DNA from: Actinacidiphila guanduensis
Lineage (GTDB): Bacteria; Actinomycetota; Actinomycetes; Streptomycetales; Streptomycetaceae
Assembly (NCBI RefSeq): GCF_900103985.1
Contig: NZ_FNIE01000004.1
Span: 186,001-250,000, forward strand
DNA length: 64,000 nucleotides
Direction of reading: 5' to 3'
In this document: positions 48,811-57,108 of the stretch, in pieces
How the letters are laid out: each line of letters starts with the position of its first letter
Position numbering within the stretch: position 1 is the stretch's first letter
Program-made: the position numbers and the translations under genes
Notes under the pieces: generated by a model
The model's database searches: none
Seen by the model: only the letters and a program-made list of their open reading frames with translations
Told to the model about the DNA's origin: nothing

Positions 48811-49269
48811 ATGACCGGCGATACGAAGAGCGACCCCCCGAGCGCGGAGATCCGCGCGACGGCGACGAAGCTGCGGATCTCCATCGGGGCGTTCCGGCGC
48901 CGCGTCCAGGAGACGCTGGCCGCGGGCGACGTCACCAACCCGCAGCTGACCGTGCTGTCCCGGCTGGACCGCTTCGGCCCCGCCTCCACCGCCGAGCTGG
49001 CCCGGCGCGAGCAGATCACCCCGCAGGCCATGGGTGCCACCGTCGCGGCCCTGGAGAAGCGCGGCATGGTGGAGCGCAGCCCCGACCCGGAGGACGGGCG
49101 GCGCTCGATCCTCAAGCCGACCCCGGCCGGCCGGGACGCCCTCGGCTCGGGCCGCAGCGCGATCGTCGACAAGGTGGCGCACGCGCTGGCGGCGTCCTTC
49201 ACCGAGGAGGAGATTGCCACCCTCGACTCCGCCGCCGCGCTGATCGAGCGCCTGGCCGGGCAGCTGTGA
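48811..49269 (+). CDS. MarR-family transcriptional regulator
   Basis: A 152-residue repressor from ATG 48811 (MTGDTKSDPPSAEIRATATK). The winged helix-turn-helix is complete: TNPQLTVLSRLDRFGPASTA, ELARREQITPQAMGATVAAL and EKRGMVERSPDPEDGRRSIL, the last containing the DxR-type wing. It is followed after 28 bp by an MFS efflux transporter and then an isochorismatase-like hydrolase, so it is the self-repressing regulator of a drug-response operon. The palindrome over its own -10 supports this. Confidence 0.93.
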   Translation: MTGDTKSDPPSAEIRATATKLRISIGAFRRRVQETLAAGDVTNPQLTVLSRLDRFGPASTAELARREQITPQAMGATVAALEKRGMVERSPDPEDGRRSILKPTPAGRDALGSGRSAIVDKVAHALAASFTEEEIATLDSAAALIERLAGQL

Positions 49270-49297
49270 CCTCCGCATCCGACCGCCGGAGCATCTG

Positions 49298-50722
49298 ATG
49301 CCCACCTCGGGACTTCCGACCACGCCCGCCACGGCCTCGGCCGGCGTGCCACCGGAGCGGCCGTTCTCCTGGCGGTTCACCACGCCGCTGTTCATCGGCT
49401 CGGCCCTCAACCCGATCAACAGCTCGGTGATCGCCACCGCGCTGGTGCCGATCGCCCACGGGCTCGGCGTGCCGATCGGGCAGACCGCCGCCCTGGTCAC
49501 CGCGCTCTACCTGGCGAGTGCCATCGCGCAGCCCACCGCGGGCAAGGCCGCCGAGGTCTTCGGGCCGCGCCGGGTCTTCCTGACCGGGATCGTCCTCGTC
49601 GCGGTCGGCGGCGTCGTCGGCGGCGCGGCGCAGGACCTGTTCACGCTGCTGGTCAGCCGGGTGCTGATCGGCCTGGGTACCTCCTGCGCGTATCCGACCG
49701 CGATGCTGCTGATCCGCGGCCGGGCCCGCGAGGCCGGGCTGGACCGGCCGCCGGGCGGCGTGCTCGGCGGGCTGCAGATCGCCGGCACGGCGACCGCCTC
49801 CCTGGGGCTGCCGGTCGGCGGTGTGCTGGTCGGCGCCGCGGGCTGGCGGGCGGTGTTCTTCCTCAACGTGCCCGTCGCCGTGCTGGCCCTGGCCGCCACC
49901 CTCGCCTGGGTCGCCAAGGACGGCCCCGTCTCCCGCCCGCTCAGCGCGCGGGAGATCGCGAGCCGGCTCGACGCGATCGGCATCGCCGGCTTCGCGGCCG
50001 CGATGATCGCGCTGCTGCTCTTCCTCTTCGACCTGCCCACCGCGCACTGGTACGTCCTCGGCATATCGGTGGTGCTGTTCGCCGCGCTGGCCGGCTGGGA
50101 ACTGCGGGCGCGCGTACCCTTCCTGGACGTCCGGCTGCTGGTGACCAACCGCGCCCTGACCCGCACCTATCTGCGCTACGGCCTGGTGCTGCTGTGCGTC
50201 TACGTCGTCCTGTACGGCCTGACCCAGTGGGTGGAGACCGTCCGCGGCCTGTCCGAGACGGAATCCGGTCTGCTGCTGCTCCCGATGACGCTGGTGTCGG
50301 GCATCGTCATCGCGCCCGTCTCGCGGCGCAATCTCGTGCGCGGCCCGGTCATCGCCGCCGCCGTGACCTGCCTGATCGCCTCCTCGGGTGTCCTGCTGCT
50401 CAGCTCGTCGGCGTCGCTGGGCTGGGTGGTCGCCATCACGGTCGTCTTCGGGATCTGCATGGGGGCGGCCGCGGCGGGCAACCAGACGGCGCTGTACGCC
50501 CACGCTCCCGCCGAGCAACTCGGCACCGCCTCGGGCCTGTTGCGCACTTTCGGCTACGTCGGGTCGATCGCCGCCTCGGCCGTCACCGGCATCGTCTTCC
50601 ACACCCGGGTCACCGATCACGGCGTGCACACCATCGGCTGGATCATGATCGGCGTGAGCCTGGCCGTCGTCGCGACGACGCTCGCCGACGGCACGCTGCG
50701 GGCCCGTCCCGCAGACCGCTGA
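49298..50722 (+). CDS. MFS transporter, DHA2-like drug exporter
   Basis: A 474-residue polytopic membrane protein with 12-14 predicted helices. Helix 1 includes FTTPLFIGSALNPINSSVIA; the loop 2-3 motif A is AGKAAEVFGPRRVFLTGIVL; motif C-like LGLPVGGVLVGAAGWRAVFF lies at helix 5, typical of proton-driven antiporters. Further helices follow to IGWIMIGVSLAVVATTLADG. The first ~25 residues are cytoplasmic and proline-rich. The gene lies between a MarR repressor and an isochorismatase-family gene, so it probably exports a toxic compound sensed by the MarR protein. Confidence 0.92.
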   Translation: MPTSGLPTTPATASAGVPPERPFSWRFTTPLFIGSALNPINSSVIATALVPIAHGLGVPIGQTAALVTALYLASAIAQPTAGKAAEVFGPRRVFLTGIVLVAVGGVVGGAAQDLFTLLVSRVLIGLGTSCAYPTAMLLIRGRAREAGLDRPPGGVLGGLQIAGTATASLGLPVGGVLVGAAGWRAVFFLNVPVAVLALAATLAWVAKDGPVSRPLSAREIASRLDAIGIAGFAAAMIALLLFLFDLPTAHWYVLGISVVLFAALAGWELRARVPFLDVRLLVTNRALTRTYLRYGLVLLCVYVVLYGLTQWVETVRGLSETESGLLLLPMTLVSGIVIAPVSRRNLVRGPVIAAAVTCLIASSGVLLLSSSASLGWVVAITVVFGICMGAAAAGNQTALYAHAPAEQLGTASGLLRTFGYVGSIAASAVTGIVFHTRVTDHGVHTIGWIMIGVSLAVVATTLADGTLRARPADR

Positions 50723-50788
50723 CCGTATTCCACCGCGCGCATCCGCCGCGTATTCACCGCACCACCCCGCTCACGAAAGGCACCCCTC

Positions 50789-51367
50789 GTGTCCCGTTCC
50801 GCACTGCTGCTGATGGACCTTCAGCCCAACCACCTCGGCCACGTGCCCGACGACTACCTGCCGCGTGCCGTGCACGCCCTCGACGTGGCGCGCGGCGCCG
50901 GGGTCCTCGTGATCCACGTGGCGCTGCGGCTGCGCGACGGCCACGTCGACGCCCACCCCCGCAACAAGGTCTTCGGCGCGGTGCCGCACCACCTCTACAC
51001 CGCGGGCGACCCCGGCGGCGCCATCCACCCTGACGTGGCCCCGATCGAGGGCGAGATCGTCGTCCACAAGAACCGGGTGAGCGCCTTCGCCGGCAACAAC
51101 CTGCGGCAGATCCTGGATGCCCAGGGTGTCGACCACCTGGTGCTGGCCGGAATCGCCACCGGCGGGGTCGTGTTGTCCACCGCGCTGCAGGCGGCCGACC
51201 TCGACTACGGCCTGACCGTCCTGTCCGATGCCTGCGCCGACCCCGACCCGGCGCTGCACGACATGCTGATCGGCAAAGTCCTGCCCCGGCGCGGCGAGGT
51301 GACCACCACCGACGAGTGGGCGCGGACACTGCGGCCCGCGGCGGCCGCGGCGCCCGGCGTCTCGTAA
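50789..51367 (+). CDS. Isochorismatase-family hydrolase with substituted catalytic cysteine
   Basis: A 192-residue protein starting MSRSALLLMDLQPNHLGHVP. The family aspartate (D10) and lysine (K94 in VVHKNRVSAFAGN) are in place, but the nucleophile loop, normally G-x-x-T-x-x-C-V, reads GIATGGVVLST with valine 127 at the cysteine position. Variants with this GVV loop exist among annotated isochorismatase-like proteins; if the cysteine is truly absent the enzyme may be inactive as an amidase/hydrolase or use another mechanism. AAAGG precedes GTG 50789. It is the last gene of the MarR-MFS operon and is followed by a terminator. Confidence 0.9.
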   Translation: MSRSALLLMDLQPNHLGHVPDDYLPRAVHALDVARGAGVLVIHVALRLRDGHVDAHPRNKVFGAVPHHLYTAGDPGGAIHPDVAPIEGEIVVHKNRVSAFAGNNLRQILDAQGVDHLVLAGIATGGVVLSTALQAADLDYGLTVLSDACADPDPALHDMLIGKVLPRRGEVTTTDEWARTLRPAAAAAPGVS

Positions 51368-51377
51368 CCGGGCCCGC

Positions 51378-51415
51378 GGCGGGGCCGGGTGCCATGGCGG
51401 GCGCCCGGCCCCGCC
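51378..51415 (+). terminator. 12-bp hairpin ending the MarR-MFS-isochorismatase operon
   Basis: GGCGGGGCCGGG (51378-51389) pairs with CCCGGCCCCGCC (51404-51415), 11 bp after the stop codon. Confidence 0.75.
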
Positions 51416-51476
51416 GCCATGTCCGCACGGCGCGGGCGCCCCGGCACCGGCGGCCGGGTCAAAGGCTGGTCGGGAA

Positions 51477-51492
51477 AGTGGTATAGACCTTG
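51477..51492 (+). promoter_or_regulatory. DasR-like box or -10 region upstream of the GH3 gene
   Basis: AGTGGTATAGACCTTG resembles the Streptomyces dre site for the N-acetylglucosamine-responsive GntR regulator DasR (consensus ACTGGTCTAGACCACT): the TGGT-x-TAGACC core matches 10 of 11 positions. The same bases include TATAGA, a possible -10. The remaining 300-bp gap (51368-51674) holds the upstream terminator and no gene. Confidence 0.4.
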
Positions 51493-51674
51493 ACCGGGCC
51501 TCAGGAGGCGGGTTCAATCACACCCGCACCACAGGTCCACCCACCCGTAATCGCTTCCGGGAACCCGCCCCACCGCGTCCCGGAACCGCCCCCTCCCGCG
51601 GCCCCGGGAGCGCCGCCACGAACCCGGCACCACCGGAACACCCCCCTCGGCAGATGCTTGGAGGCATCGTGCAC

Positions 51675-54482
51675 ATGTTCCGTACCCCCGCGGCGAGACG
51701 GCGCACGCCGTACATCGCCGCGCTCGCGCTGCTCGCCGGAGCGCCAGGACTGATCGGCGCGACCACCGACGCCGGCGCGGCCCACGCGGCGGCCCCCGCC
51801 GCGGCGGCCGCCTCCTGCCCCTGGGTGCACTCCAGCGCCCCCATCCCGCAGCGCGTCAGCCAGGTGCTCGCCCAGATGACGACCGCGCAGAAGGTCACAC
51901 TGGCCACCGGCAGCGGCGGCTCCAGCTACGCCGGCTTCATCCCGGCCATCCCCGCGCTGTGCATCCCGTCGCTGACGATGGAGGACGGCCCGGCCGGCGT
52001 CGGCGACGGCATGGGCAACGTGACCCAGCTGCCCGCGCCGGTGAACGTGGCCGCCACCTGGGACACCGCCGCCGAGCAGAGCTACGGCCAGGTGATCGGC
52101 GCCGAGCAGGCCGCCAAGGGCACCACGGTGGACCTCGGCCCGACGATCAACATCGACCGCGACCCACGATGGGGCCGCGCCTTCGAGTCCATCGGCGAGG
52201 ACCCCTACCTCAACGGGCAGTTGGGCGCCGCCGACATCCGCGGCGTGCAGTCCACCGGGGTGATGGCCCAGGTCAAGCACCTGGCCGTCTACAACCAGGA
52301 GACCAACCGCAACACTCCGTCCGACAATGCCCAGATCGGCGACAAGGCGCTCCAGGAGATCTACCTGCCGGCCTTCCGCGACGCGGTGCAGCAGGGCGCG
52401 GCCTCCTCGGTGATGTGCTCCTACAGCACGGTCAACGGCACCTACGCCTGCCAGAACCCCTACCTGCTGAACACCACGCTGCGCCAGCAGTTCGGCTTCC
52501 AGGGCTTCGTCACCTCCGACTGGGGCGCCACCCACTCCACGGCCGCCTCCGCCAACGCCGGCCTGGACCAGGACATGCCGGGCAACGACGGCTACTACGG
52601 CACCGCGCTCACCAACGCCGTCAACTCCGGTGCGGTCAGCGCCGCGACGCTCAACACGATGGCCGGGAACGTCCTCGGCCAGATGTTCGCCTTCGGCCTG
52701 TTCGACCGCGCGCCCAGCGGCTCCCCCGGCGCCACCGCGACGAGCACCGCCCACCAGTCGACGGGCACCAAGCTGTCGGCCGAGGGCACGGTGCTGCTGA
52801 AGAACAGCGGCAATGTGCTGCCGTTCGGCTCCTCGGTCTCCTCCATCGCCGTGATCGGCGCCGACGCCTCGGGCAGCGCGCAGACCGCGGGCGGCGGCAG
52901 CGCGGCCGTCAACTCCAGCGGCACCACAACCCCGTTGCAGGGCATCACCGCGCGGGCCGGCAGCGGCGTGAGCGTGAAGTACGACAGCGGCTCGTCCACC
53001 TCCTCGGCCGCCTCGCTGGCCGCGTCCTCCTCGGTGGCCGTGGTCTTCGCCAGCGACTTCGAGTCCGAGGGCAGCGACCTGAGCGGCATCGACCTGCCGT
53101 CGAGCGAGAACAACCTCATCTCGGCGGTGGCCGCGGCCAACCCGAACACGGTGGTGGTGCTCAACACCGGCTCGGCGGTGACGATGCCGTGGCTGAACTC
53201 CGTGAAGGGCGTGCTGGAGGCGTGGTACCCGGGGCAGGGCGACGGCACCGCCATCGCCTCGCTGCTCTTCGGCGACACCGACCCCTCGGGCCACCTGCCG
53301 GTGACCTTCCCGACCTCGCTGTCGCAGGTGCCGGCGCACACCACCGCGCAGTGGCCGGGCAGTGGCGGGCAGGTGCAGTACTCCGAGGGTGTGGACGTCG
53401 GGTACCGCTACTACGACGCCAACAACCTCACCCCGCTCTTCCCCTTCGGCTACGGCCTGTCCTACACGTCCTTCGCCTTCAGCGACCTGCACGTCGGCAC
53501 CCTGCCTGCGGGCGGCGCGGCCACGGTGACCGCGACGATCACCAACACCGGCAGCCGGGCCGGGGCGGACATCGCCCAGCTCTACGTCGGCAAGCCGTCG
53601 GGCGCGGGTGAGCCGCCGCACGAGCTGGAGGGCTTCGCCCGGGTGGACCTGCAGCCCGGCGCCAGCCAGACCGTCAGCTTCCCGCTCACCCAGCAGAACC
53701 TCGCCGCCTACGACACGGCGTCCTCCTCCTGGAAGACGGCCGCGGGCTCCTACAGCATCGCGGTCGGCGACTCCGAGCGGAACCTGCCGCTGACCGGCAC
53801 GCTCGCCGTGACCGCCGCCCAGCTCGGCACACCGCTCACCCTCACCGGCCCCGGGCCGCAGGAGGGGCTGACGGGCGCCCAGGTCTCCTTCCAGGTCGCC
53901 GCCCACGACACCACCTCGGGCCAGACCCCGACGTTCACCGCGACCGGGCTGCCGGCCGGCACGTCGATCTCGTCCTCCGGCGCCGTGACCGGCACCCCGA
54001 CCACGGCCGGGACCAGCACGGTGACGGTGACCGCGCACGACAGTGCGGGCGCGAGCGCGAGCGCCACCTTCGTGTGGACGGTCGTGCCCGCGAACGCGGC
54101 CCTCGCCGGGCCGATCACCGGCTACCAGGGCCTGTGCCTGGACGTGGCGGGCGCCAACTCCGCCGACGGCACGAAGGTCGACGTCTACACGTGCAACGGC
54201 ACCGCCGCCCAGCAGTGGACGGTGGGCGCCGACCAGACGGTCCGCGCGCTCGGCAAGTGCCTGGACGTCACCGCGGCGGGCACGGCGAACGGCACGAAGG
54301 TGCAGCTCTACACGTGCAACGGGACCGGGGCGCAGGTGTGGCAGCCGCAGGCGAACGGCGCGCTGCGCAACCCCTCGTCGGGTCGGTGCCTGGACGACAC
54401 GGACCAGTCCACGACACCGGGCACCCAGGTGCAGATCTGGGACTGCACCGGCGGGGCGAACCAGTCCTGGCAGCTGCCGTGA
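51675..54482 (+). CDS. Secreted glycoside hydrolase family 3 enzyme with C-terminal ricin-type lectin
   Basis: A 935-residue exported beta-glycosidase. The signal peptide follows MFRTPAARRRTPYIAALALL and ends near AGAAHAAAP. The GH3 N-terminal barrel runs ~60-330: SLTMEDGPAGVGDGMGNVTQ, LGPTINIDRDPRWGRAFESI, VKHLAVYNQETNR, and the nucleophile in FVTSDWGATHS (D282). The GH3 C-terminal alpha/beta domain (~365-610: AEGTVLLKNSGNVLPFG) and an FnIII-like domain (VTNTGSRAGAD-type, ~640-720) follow, then a putative Ig domain (~730-805, FTATGLPAGTSISSSGAVTG) and a CBM13 lectin (~813-935; QQW and QSW motifs). Known GH3 members release glucose, xylose or N-acetylglucosamine. GTG 51669 is an alternative start; both use GGAGG at 51660. 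Confidence 0.93.
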   Translation: MFRTPAARRRTPYIAALALLAGAPGLIGATTDAGAAHAAAPAAAAASCPWVHSSAPIPQRVSQVLAQMTTAQKVTLATGSGGSSYAGFIPAIPALCIPSLTMEDGPAGVGDGMGNVTQLPAPVNVAATWDTAAEQSYGQVIGAEQAAKGTTVDLGPTINIDRDPRWGRAFESIGEDPYLNGQLGAADIRGVQSTGVMAQVKHLAVYNQETNRNTPSDNAQIGDKALQEIYLPAFRDAVQQGAASSVMCSYSTVNGTYACQNPYLLNTTLRQQFGFQGFVTSDWGATHSTAASANAGLDQDMPGNDGYYGTALTNAVNSGAVSAATLNTMAGNVLGQMFAFGLFDRAPSGSPGATATSTAHQSTGTKLSAEGTVLLKNSGNVLPFGSSVSSIAVIGADASGSAQTAGGGSAAVNSSGTTTPLQGITARAGSGVSVKYDSGSSTSSAASLAASSSVAVVFASDFESEGSDLSGIDLPSSENNLISAVAAANPNTVVVLNTGSAVTMPWLNSVKGVLEAWYPGQGDGTAIASLLFGDTDPSGHLPVTFPTSLSQVPAHTTAQWPGSGGQVQYSEGVDVGYRYYDANNLTPLFPFGYGLSYTSFAFSDLHVGTLPAGGAATVTATITNTGSRAGADIAQLYVGKPSGAGEPPHELEGFARVDLQPGASQTVSFPLTQQNLAAYDTASSSWKTAAGSYSIAVGDSERNLPLTGTLAVTAAQLGTPLTLTGPGPQEGLTGAQVSFQVAAHDTTSGQTPTFTATGLPAGTSISSSGAVTGTPTTAGTSTVTVTAHDSAGASASATFVWTVVPANAALAGPITGYQGLCLDVAGANSADGTKVDVYTCNGTAAQQWTVGADQTVRALGKCLDVTAAGTANGTKVQLYTCNGTGAQVWQPQANGALRNPSSGRCLDDTDQSTTPGTQVQIWDCTGGANQSWQLP

Positions 54483-54529
54483 GCAGGCGCGGCAACTGAG
54501 CGACCCGCCCCCCGCGGGTGCCGAGATGA

Positions 54530-54564
54530 CGGCCGGTCCCCCCGAAGTGGCGTGGGGCCGGCCG
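54530..54564. terminator. Bidirectional hairpin between the convergent GH3 and MgtC genes
   Basis: CGGCCGGTCCCC (from 54530) pairs with GGGGCCGGCCG (to 54564) with one bulged T; lies 47 bp past the GH3 stop and 8 bp beyond the MgtC stop. Confidence 0.55.
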
Positions 54565-54571
54565 CCGTCGG

Positions 54572-55342
54572 TCAGCGCCAGTAGGCGGCGTCCTCGGTGG
54601 GCGACCACACGCCGAGGACGCCGTCGACCTCGGCGATGTCGGTGACCAGGACGGGGACGTCGCCGGTGCCCTCGATGGACAGCTGGACCTGGGCGCTGCC
54701 GGCGGCGGCCGGGCGCTCGTCGCCGTCCTCCGACCAGGGCGCCCGGTCCACCCGCAGCGAGGTGACGCGGAAGCCGGAGCCGGTGCAGCGTTCGAGGATG
54801 CGGGCCAGGACACCGGCGCCGACGCGGTAGGAGATCTGCAGGTCGGTCTGGCCGGGGCCGGCGAGGGCCGGGAAGCGGCCGGTGACGAGCGGGAAGACGC
54901 GCACCACGAGGAAGTGGCCCGCGGTGGCCACGACGGCGAGCAGCACGAGCCCGCCCCCGCAGGCCATGCCGATCGCGGCGGTGAGCCAGATCGTGGCGGC
55001 GGTGGTCAGGCCCCGTACGGCGTCGCGCCGGACGAAGATCAGCCCGCCGCCGATGAAGCCGATGCCGCTGACCACCTGCGCGGCGATGCGCGAGGGGTCC
55101 AGCACGACGCCCGGGTGGCCGAGGACGGTGCCGAAGCCGTGCTGGGAGACCTCCATGAACAGCGCAGCGCCGACGCCGACGAGGGTGTGCGTGCGCAGCC
55201 CCGCGCTCTTCTGCTGGACCGCGCGCTCCAGGCCGATGAGCGTGGACAGCAGCAGGGCGAGGCCGAGTTCGCCCAGCTGCCGCAGGCCCTGGCCGCCGCC
55301 GGGGTCCCACAGCACCGAGGCGAGAGGGTGCGTGACGTGCAT
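54572..55342 (-). CDS. MgtC/SapB-family membrane protein
   Basis: A 256-residue protein with an N-terminal integral-membrane MgtC/SapB domain (residues ~25-160) and a C-terminal cytoplasmic domain. Characteristic segments: LLSTLIGLERAVQQKSAGLR, THTLVGVGAALFMEVSQHGF, IAAQVVSGIGFIGGGLIFVR and VRGLTTAATIWLTAAIGMAC. The tail (from ~170: DLQISYRVGAGVLARILERC) looks like an ACT-type beta-alpha fold. MgtC proteins modulate F1F0-ATPase, Mg2+ stress response or cation transport. ATG 55342 has a TAGCGT -10 (55355 to 55350) ending 7 nt before it, so the mRNA is probably leaderless. Confidence 0.92.
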   Translation of the reverse strand: MHVTHPLASVLWDPGGGQGLRQLGELGLALLLSTLIGLERAVQQKSAGLRTHTLVGVGAALFMEVSQHGFGTVLGHPGVVLDPSRIAAQVVSGIGFIGGGLIFVRRDAVRGLTTAATIWLTAAIGMACGGGLVLLAVVATAGHFLVVRVFPLVTGRFPALAGPGQTDLQISYRVGAGVLARILERCTGSGFRVTSLRVDRAPWSEDGDERPAAAGSAQVQLSIEGTGDVPVLVTDIAEVDGVLGVWSPTEDAAYWR

Positions 55343-55494
55343 GCGCTCCACGCTACCGCGCCCGCGTACGGGGCAGTTGCGGTGATACGTCCGCTCCCCC
55401 GGCGCGGCCGTCCGCACCGCGGCGGTGGAGAGCTCCTAGGCTGTTCCCCGGCCGCAAGGCGAGGGCACGGCGGCGGAGGAGGAGCGGACGGGGC

Positions 55495-55899
55495 ATGGAC
55501 GGGGCTGAGCTGCAGGCGGTCGTGCGGCTGAAGGCGGAGGGGCTGCCCGCGGTGGTGTGGGAGCAGCCGTTCGGGCCCGAGTGGGAGGTGTACAAGGTCC
55601 GCGGGAAGGTGTTCGCCCTGCTCACCGCGCTCCGCGCGTCGCCTGTGGTGATCCTGAAGTCGGACCCGGGCGAGGCGGTGGCGCTGCGGGAGGCGTACCC
55701 GGAGATCACGCCCGGGTACCACATGAACAAGCGGCACTGGATCACGCTCGCGCCCGGTGGCGCACTCGAAGAGGAGCTGGTGGAGGACTTGGTGGACGAG
55801 TCGTACCGGCTGGTCGTCGCCAAACTGCCACGCCGCCAGCGCCCGGTGGACACCGCGACCTTCGGCGTCCGGGCACCGCAGGGCCGAGTGGGCGGCTGA
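55495..55899 (+). CDS. MmcQ/YjbR-family DNA-binding-like protein
   Basis: A 134-residue protein of the YjbR fold. Its signature is WEQPFGPEWEVYKVRGKVFA, LLTALRASPVVILKSDPGEA, YPEITPGYHMNKRHWITLAP and LVDESYRLVVAKLPRRQRP, all conserved in the family. The fold resembles the double-wing DNA-binding protein CyaY/MotA, but no biochemical role is established. GGAGGAGGAG precedes the ATG. It is divergent from the MgtC gene with its -10-like TAGGCT near 55436. Confidence 0.92.
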   Translation: MDGAELQAVVRLKAEGLPAVVWEQPFGPEWEVYKVRGKVFALLTALRASPVVILKSDPGEAVALREAYPEITPGYHMNKRHWITLAPGGALEEELVEDLVDESYRLVVAKLPRRQRPVDTATFGVRAPQGRVGG

Positions 55900-56211
55900 G
55901 GCGGCTCCGGCGGTCACCGCCTGGCAAGCGGAAGGGCGGCCCAGGTTGCCCGACGGGCCCCAAGGCGTGTCCGACCTGGCCCTGCGCACATGCGGTTCAG
56001 GTCAAGGCGCGGTACCGGCGGGTAGAATCCCCCTGAGCCCGGCTCCGTACGGTACCGCCCCGCCCCGCACATGGCCTCCGCGATCGTCACCGGCACACCC
56101 CGCCGGCGCGGCGCTGCCCACCCGCGCAGCGCCCCAGCAGGATTCCCCTACGCGCGGGCGGTCCGACCGCCGTGCCGCGGCAGCAGCCGCCGCGAAGCGA
56201 AGGATGAGCAC
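55900..56211 (+). promoter_or_regulatory. 312-bp intergenic region with promoter for the CGNR gene
   Basis: TAGAAT at 56023-56028 is a good -10 hexamer; GTCAAG at 56001-56006, 16 bp upstream, is a possible -35. AAGGA lies shortly before ATG 56212. No gene is evident in the leader. Confidence 0.45.
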
Positions 56212-56868
56212 ATGTCTGCCACACCGTCCCGACCGGCCCCCGCCCAGCCGATACCGCAGCCCGCGGCGCAGCCGACGCCCCAGCGCCGTCCCGTGCCGGC
56301 GCTGATCGCCCTGTCCAACGCCACGCGGGCGCGGCGGCCCGCCGGGGTGCGGCGGCAGATCACGGTGGACCACTTCGTCTCCTGCGGCGCGGCCCGCGCC
56401 CTGCTCGAACCGCTCGGCCTCGCACACGAGTTGGCGGCGGGGGACCTGGAGCCGCTGCGGGCACTGGCCGACGAGACGCGGGCGATCACCGACGCCCTGG
56501 TCGCCGGGCGCCGCCCGCCCGCCGCCACCGCGCTCAACCGCCTCGCCGAGCAGGCCCGCGCCACGCAGACGCTCCAGGTGGCGCCGGACGGCTCGCTGAC
56601 CGCCGACATCCGCTGGCACGCGGACACCGCGCTCGCCGAGTTGGCGTGCCGGATCGTCACCGAACTCGGCCGCCTCGATCCGGCCCGGCTGCGCTACTGC
56701 GCCCGCGAGGCGTGCGACCTGCTCTTCTACGACACGACGCGGTCGCGCAACCAGCGCTGGCACAGCGAGTCGCCCTGCGGGCTGCGCGAGCGGCAGGACC
56801 GCTGGCGCAGGATGACCGGGGCCGCGGAGGACACGGCGAGCACGGCGGAGAAGCCCGTCACCGTGTGA
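56212..56868 (+). CDS. CGNR zinc-finger domain (ABATE family) protein, variant finger
   Basis: A 218-residue protein. After a proline-rich start (MSATPSRPAPAQPIPQPAAQ) the ABATE-like ligand-binding region spans ~25-160, followed by the C-terminal zinc finger RYCAREACDLLFYDTTRSRN and QRWHSESPCGLRERQDRWRR. The usual ligands are four cysteines, with a CGNR tetrad; here the third position is histidine (WHS in place of WCS) and the tetrad is CGLR. The finger should still coordinate zinc (C-C-H-C). These proteins are thought to be stress- or ligand-linked regulators. Single gene with its own promoter. Confidence 0.85.
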   Translation: MSATPSRPAPAQPIPQPAAQPTPQRRPVPALIALSNATRARRPAGVRRQITVDHFVSCGAARALLEPLGLAHELAAGDLEPLRALADETRAITDALVAGRRPPAATALNRLAEQARATQTLQVAPDGSLTADIRWHADTALAELACRIVTELGRLDPARLRYCAREACDLLFYDTTRSRNQRWHSESPCGLRERQDRWRRMTGAAEDTASTAEKPVTV

Positions 56869-57108
56869 CGCCCGCGGCCCGCCGTGGCATGCGGCGCCGG
56901 GGCCGTAGGGTGCAGGAGCCGCGCCGGAAAGTCGGCCCTGTGGCTCTGCGGTGGAATGCGGCACCGGGGAGATGTAGGGCCCGCGGCCGAACGGTCGGCC
57001 GTGCGGGTCGTCCCGTAACACCTCAGCTCCCCGCGCCCGTTCGGCCGTCCGGGGCGCGGCGGGGACCCATCCCGCCGCGGCCCCGGACGTCACCCGGCCG
57101 CGCCCGCG

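Noticed and set aside
52181..53070. TTCGAGTCC sequences resembling a tRNA T-loop
   Set aside because: They lie within the GH3 coding sequence and no cloverleaf could be drawn around them.
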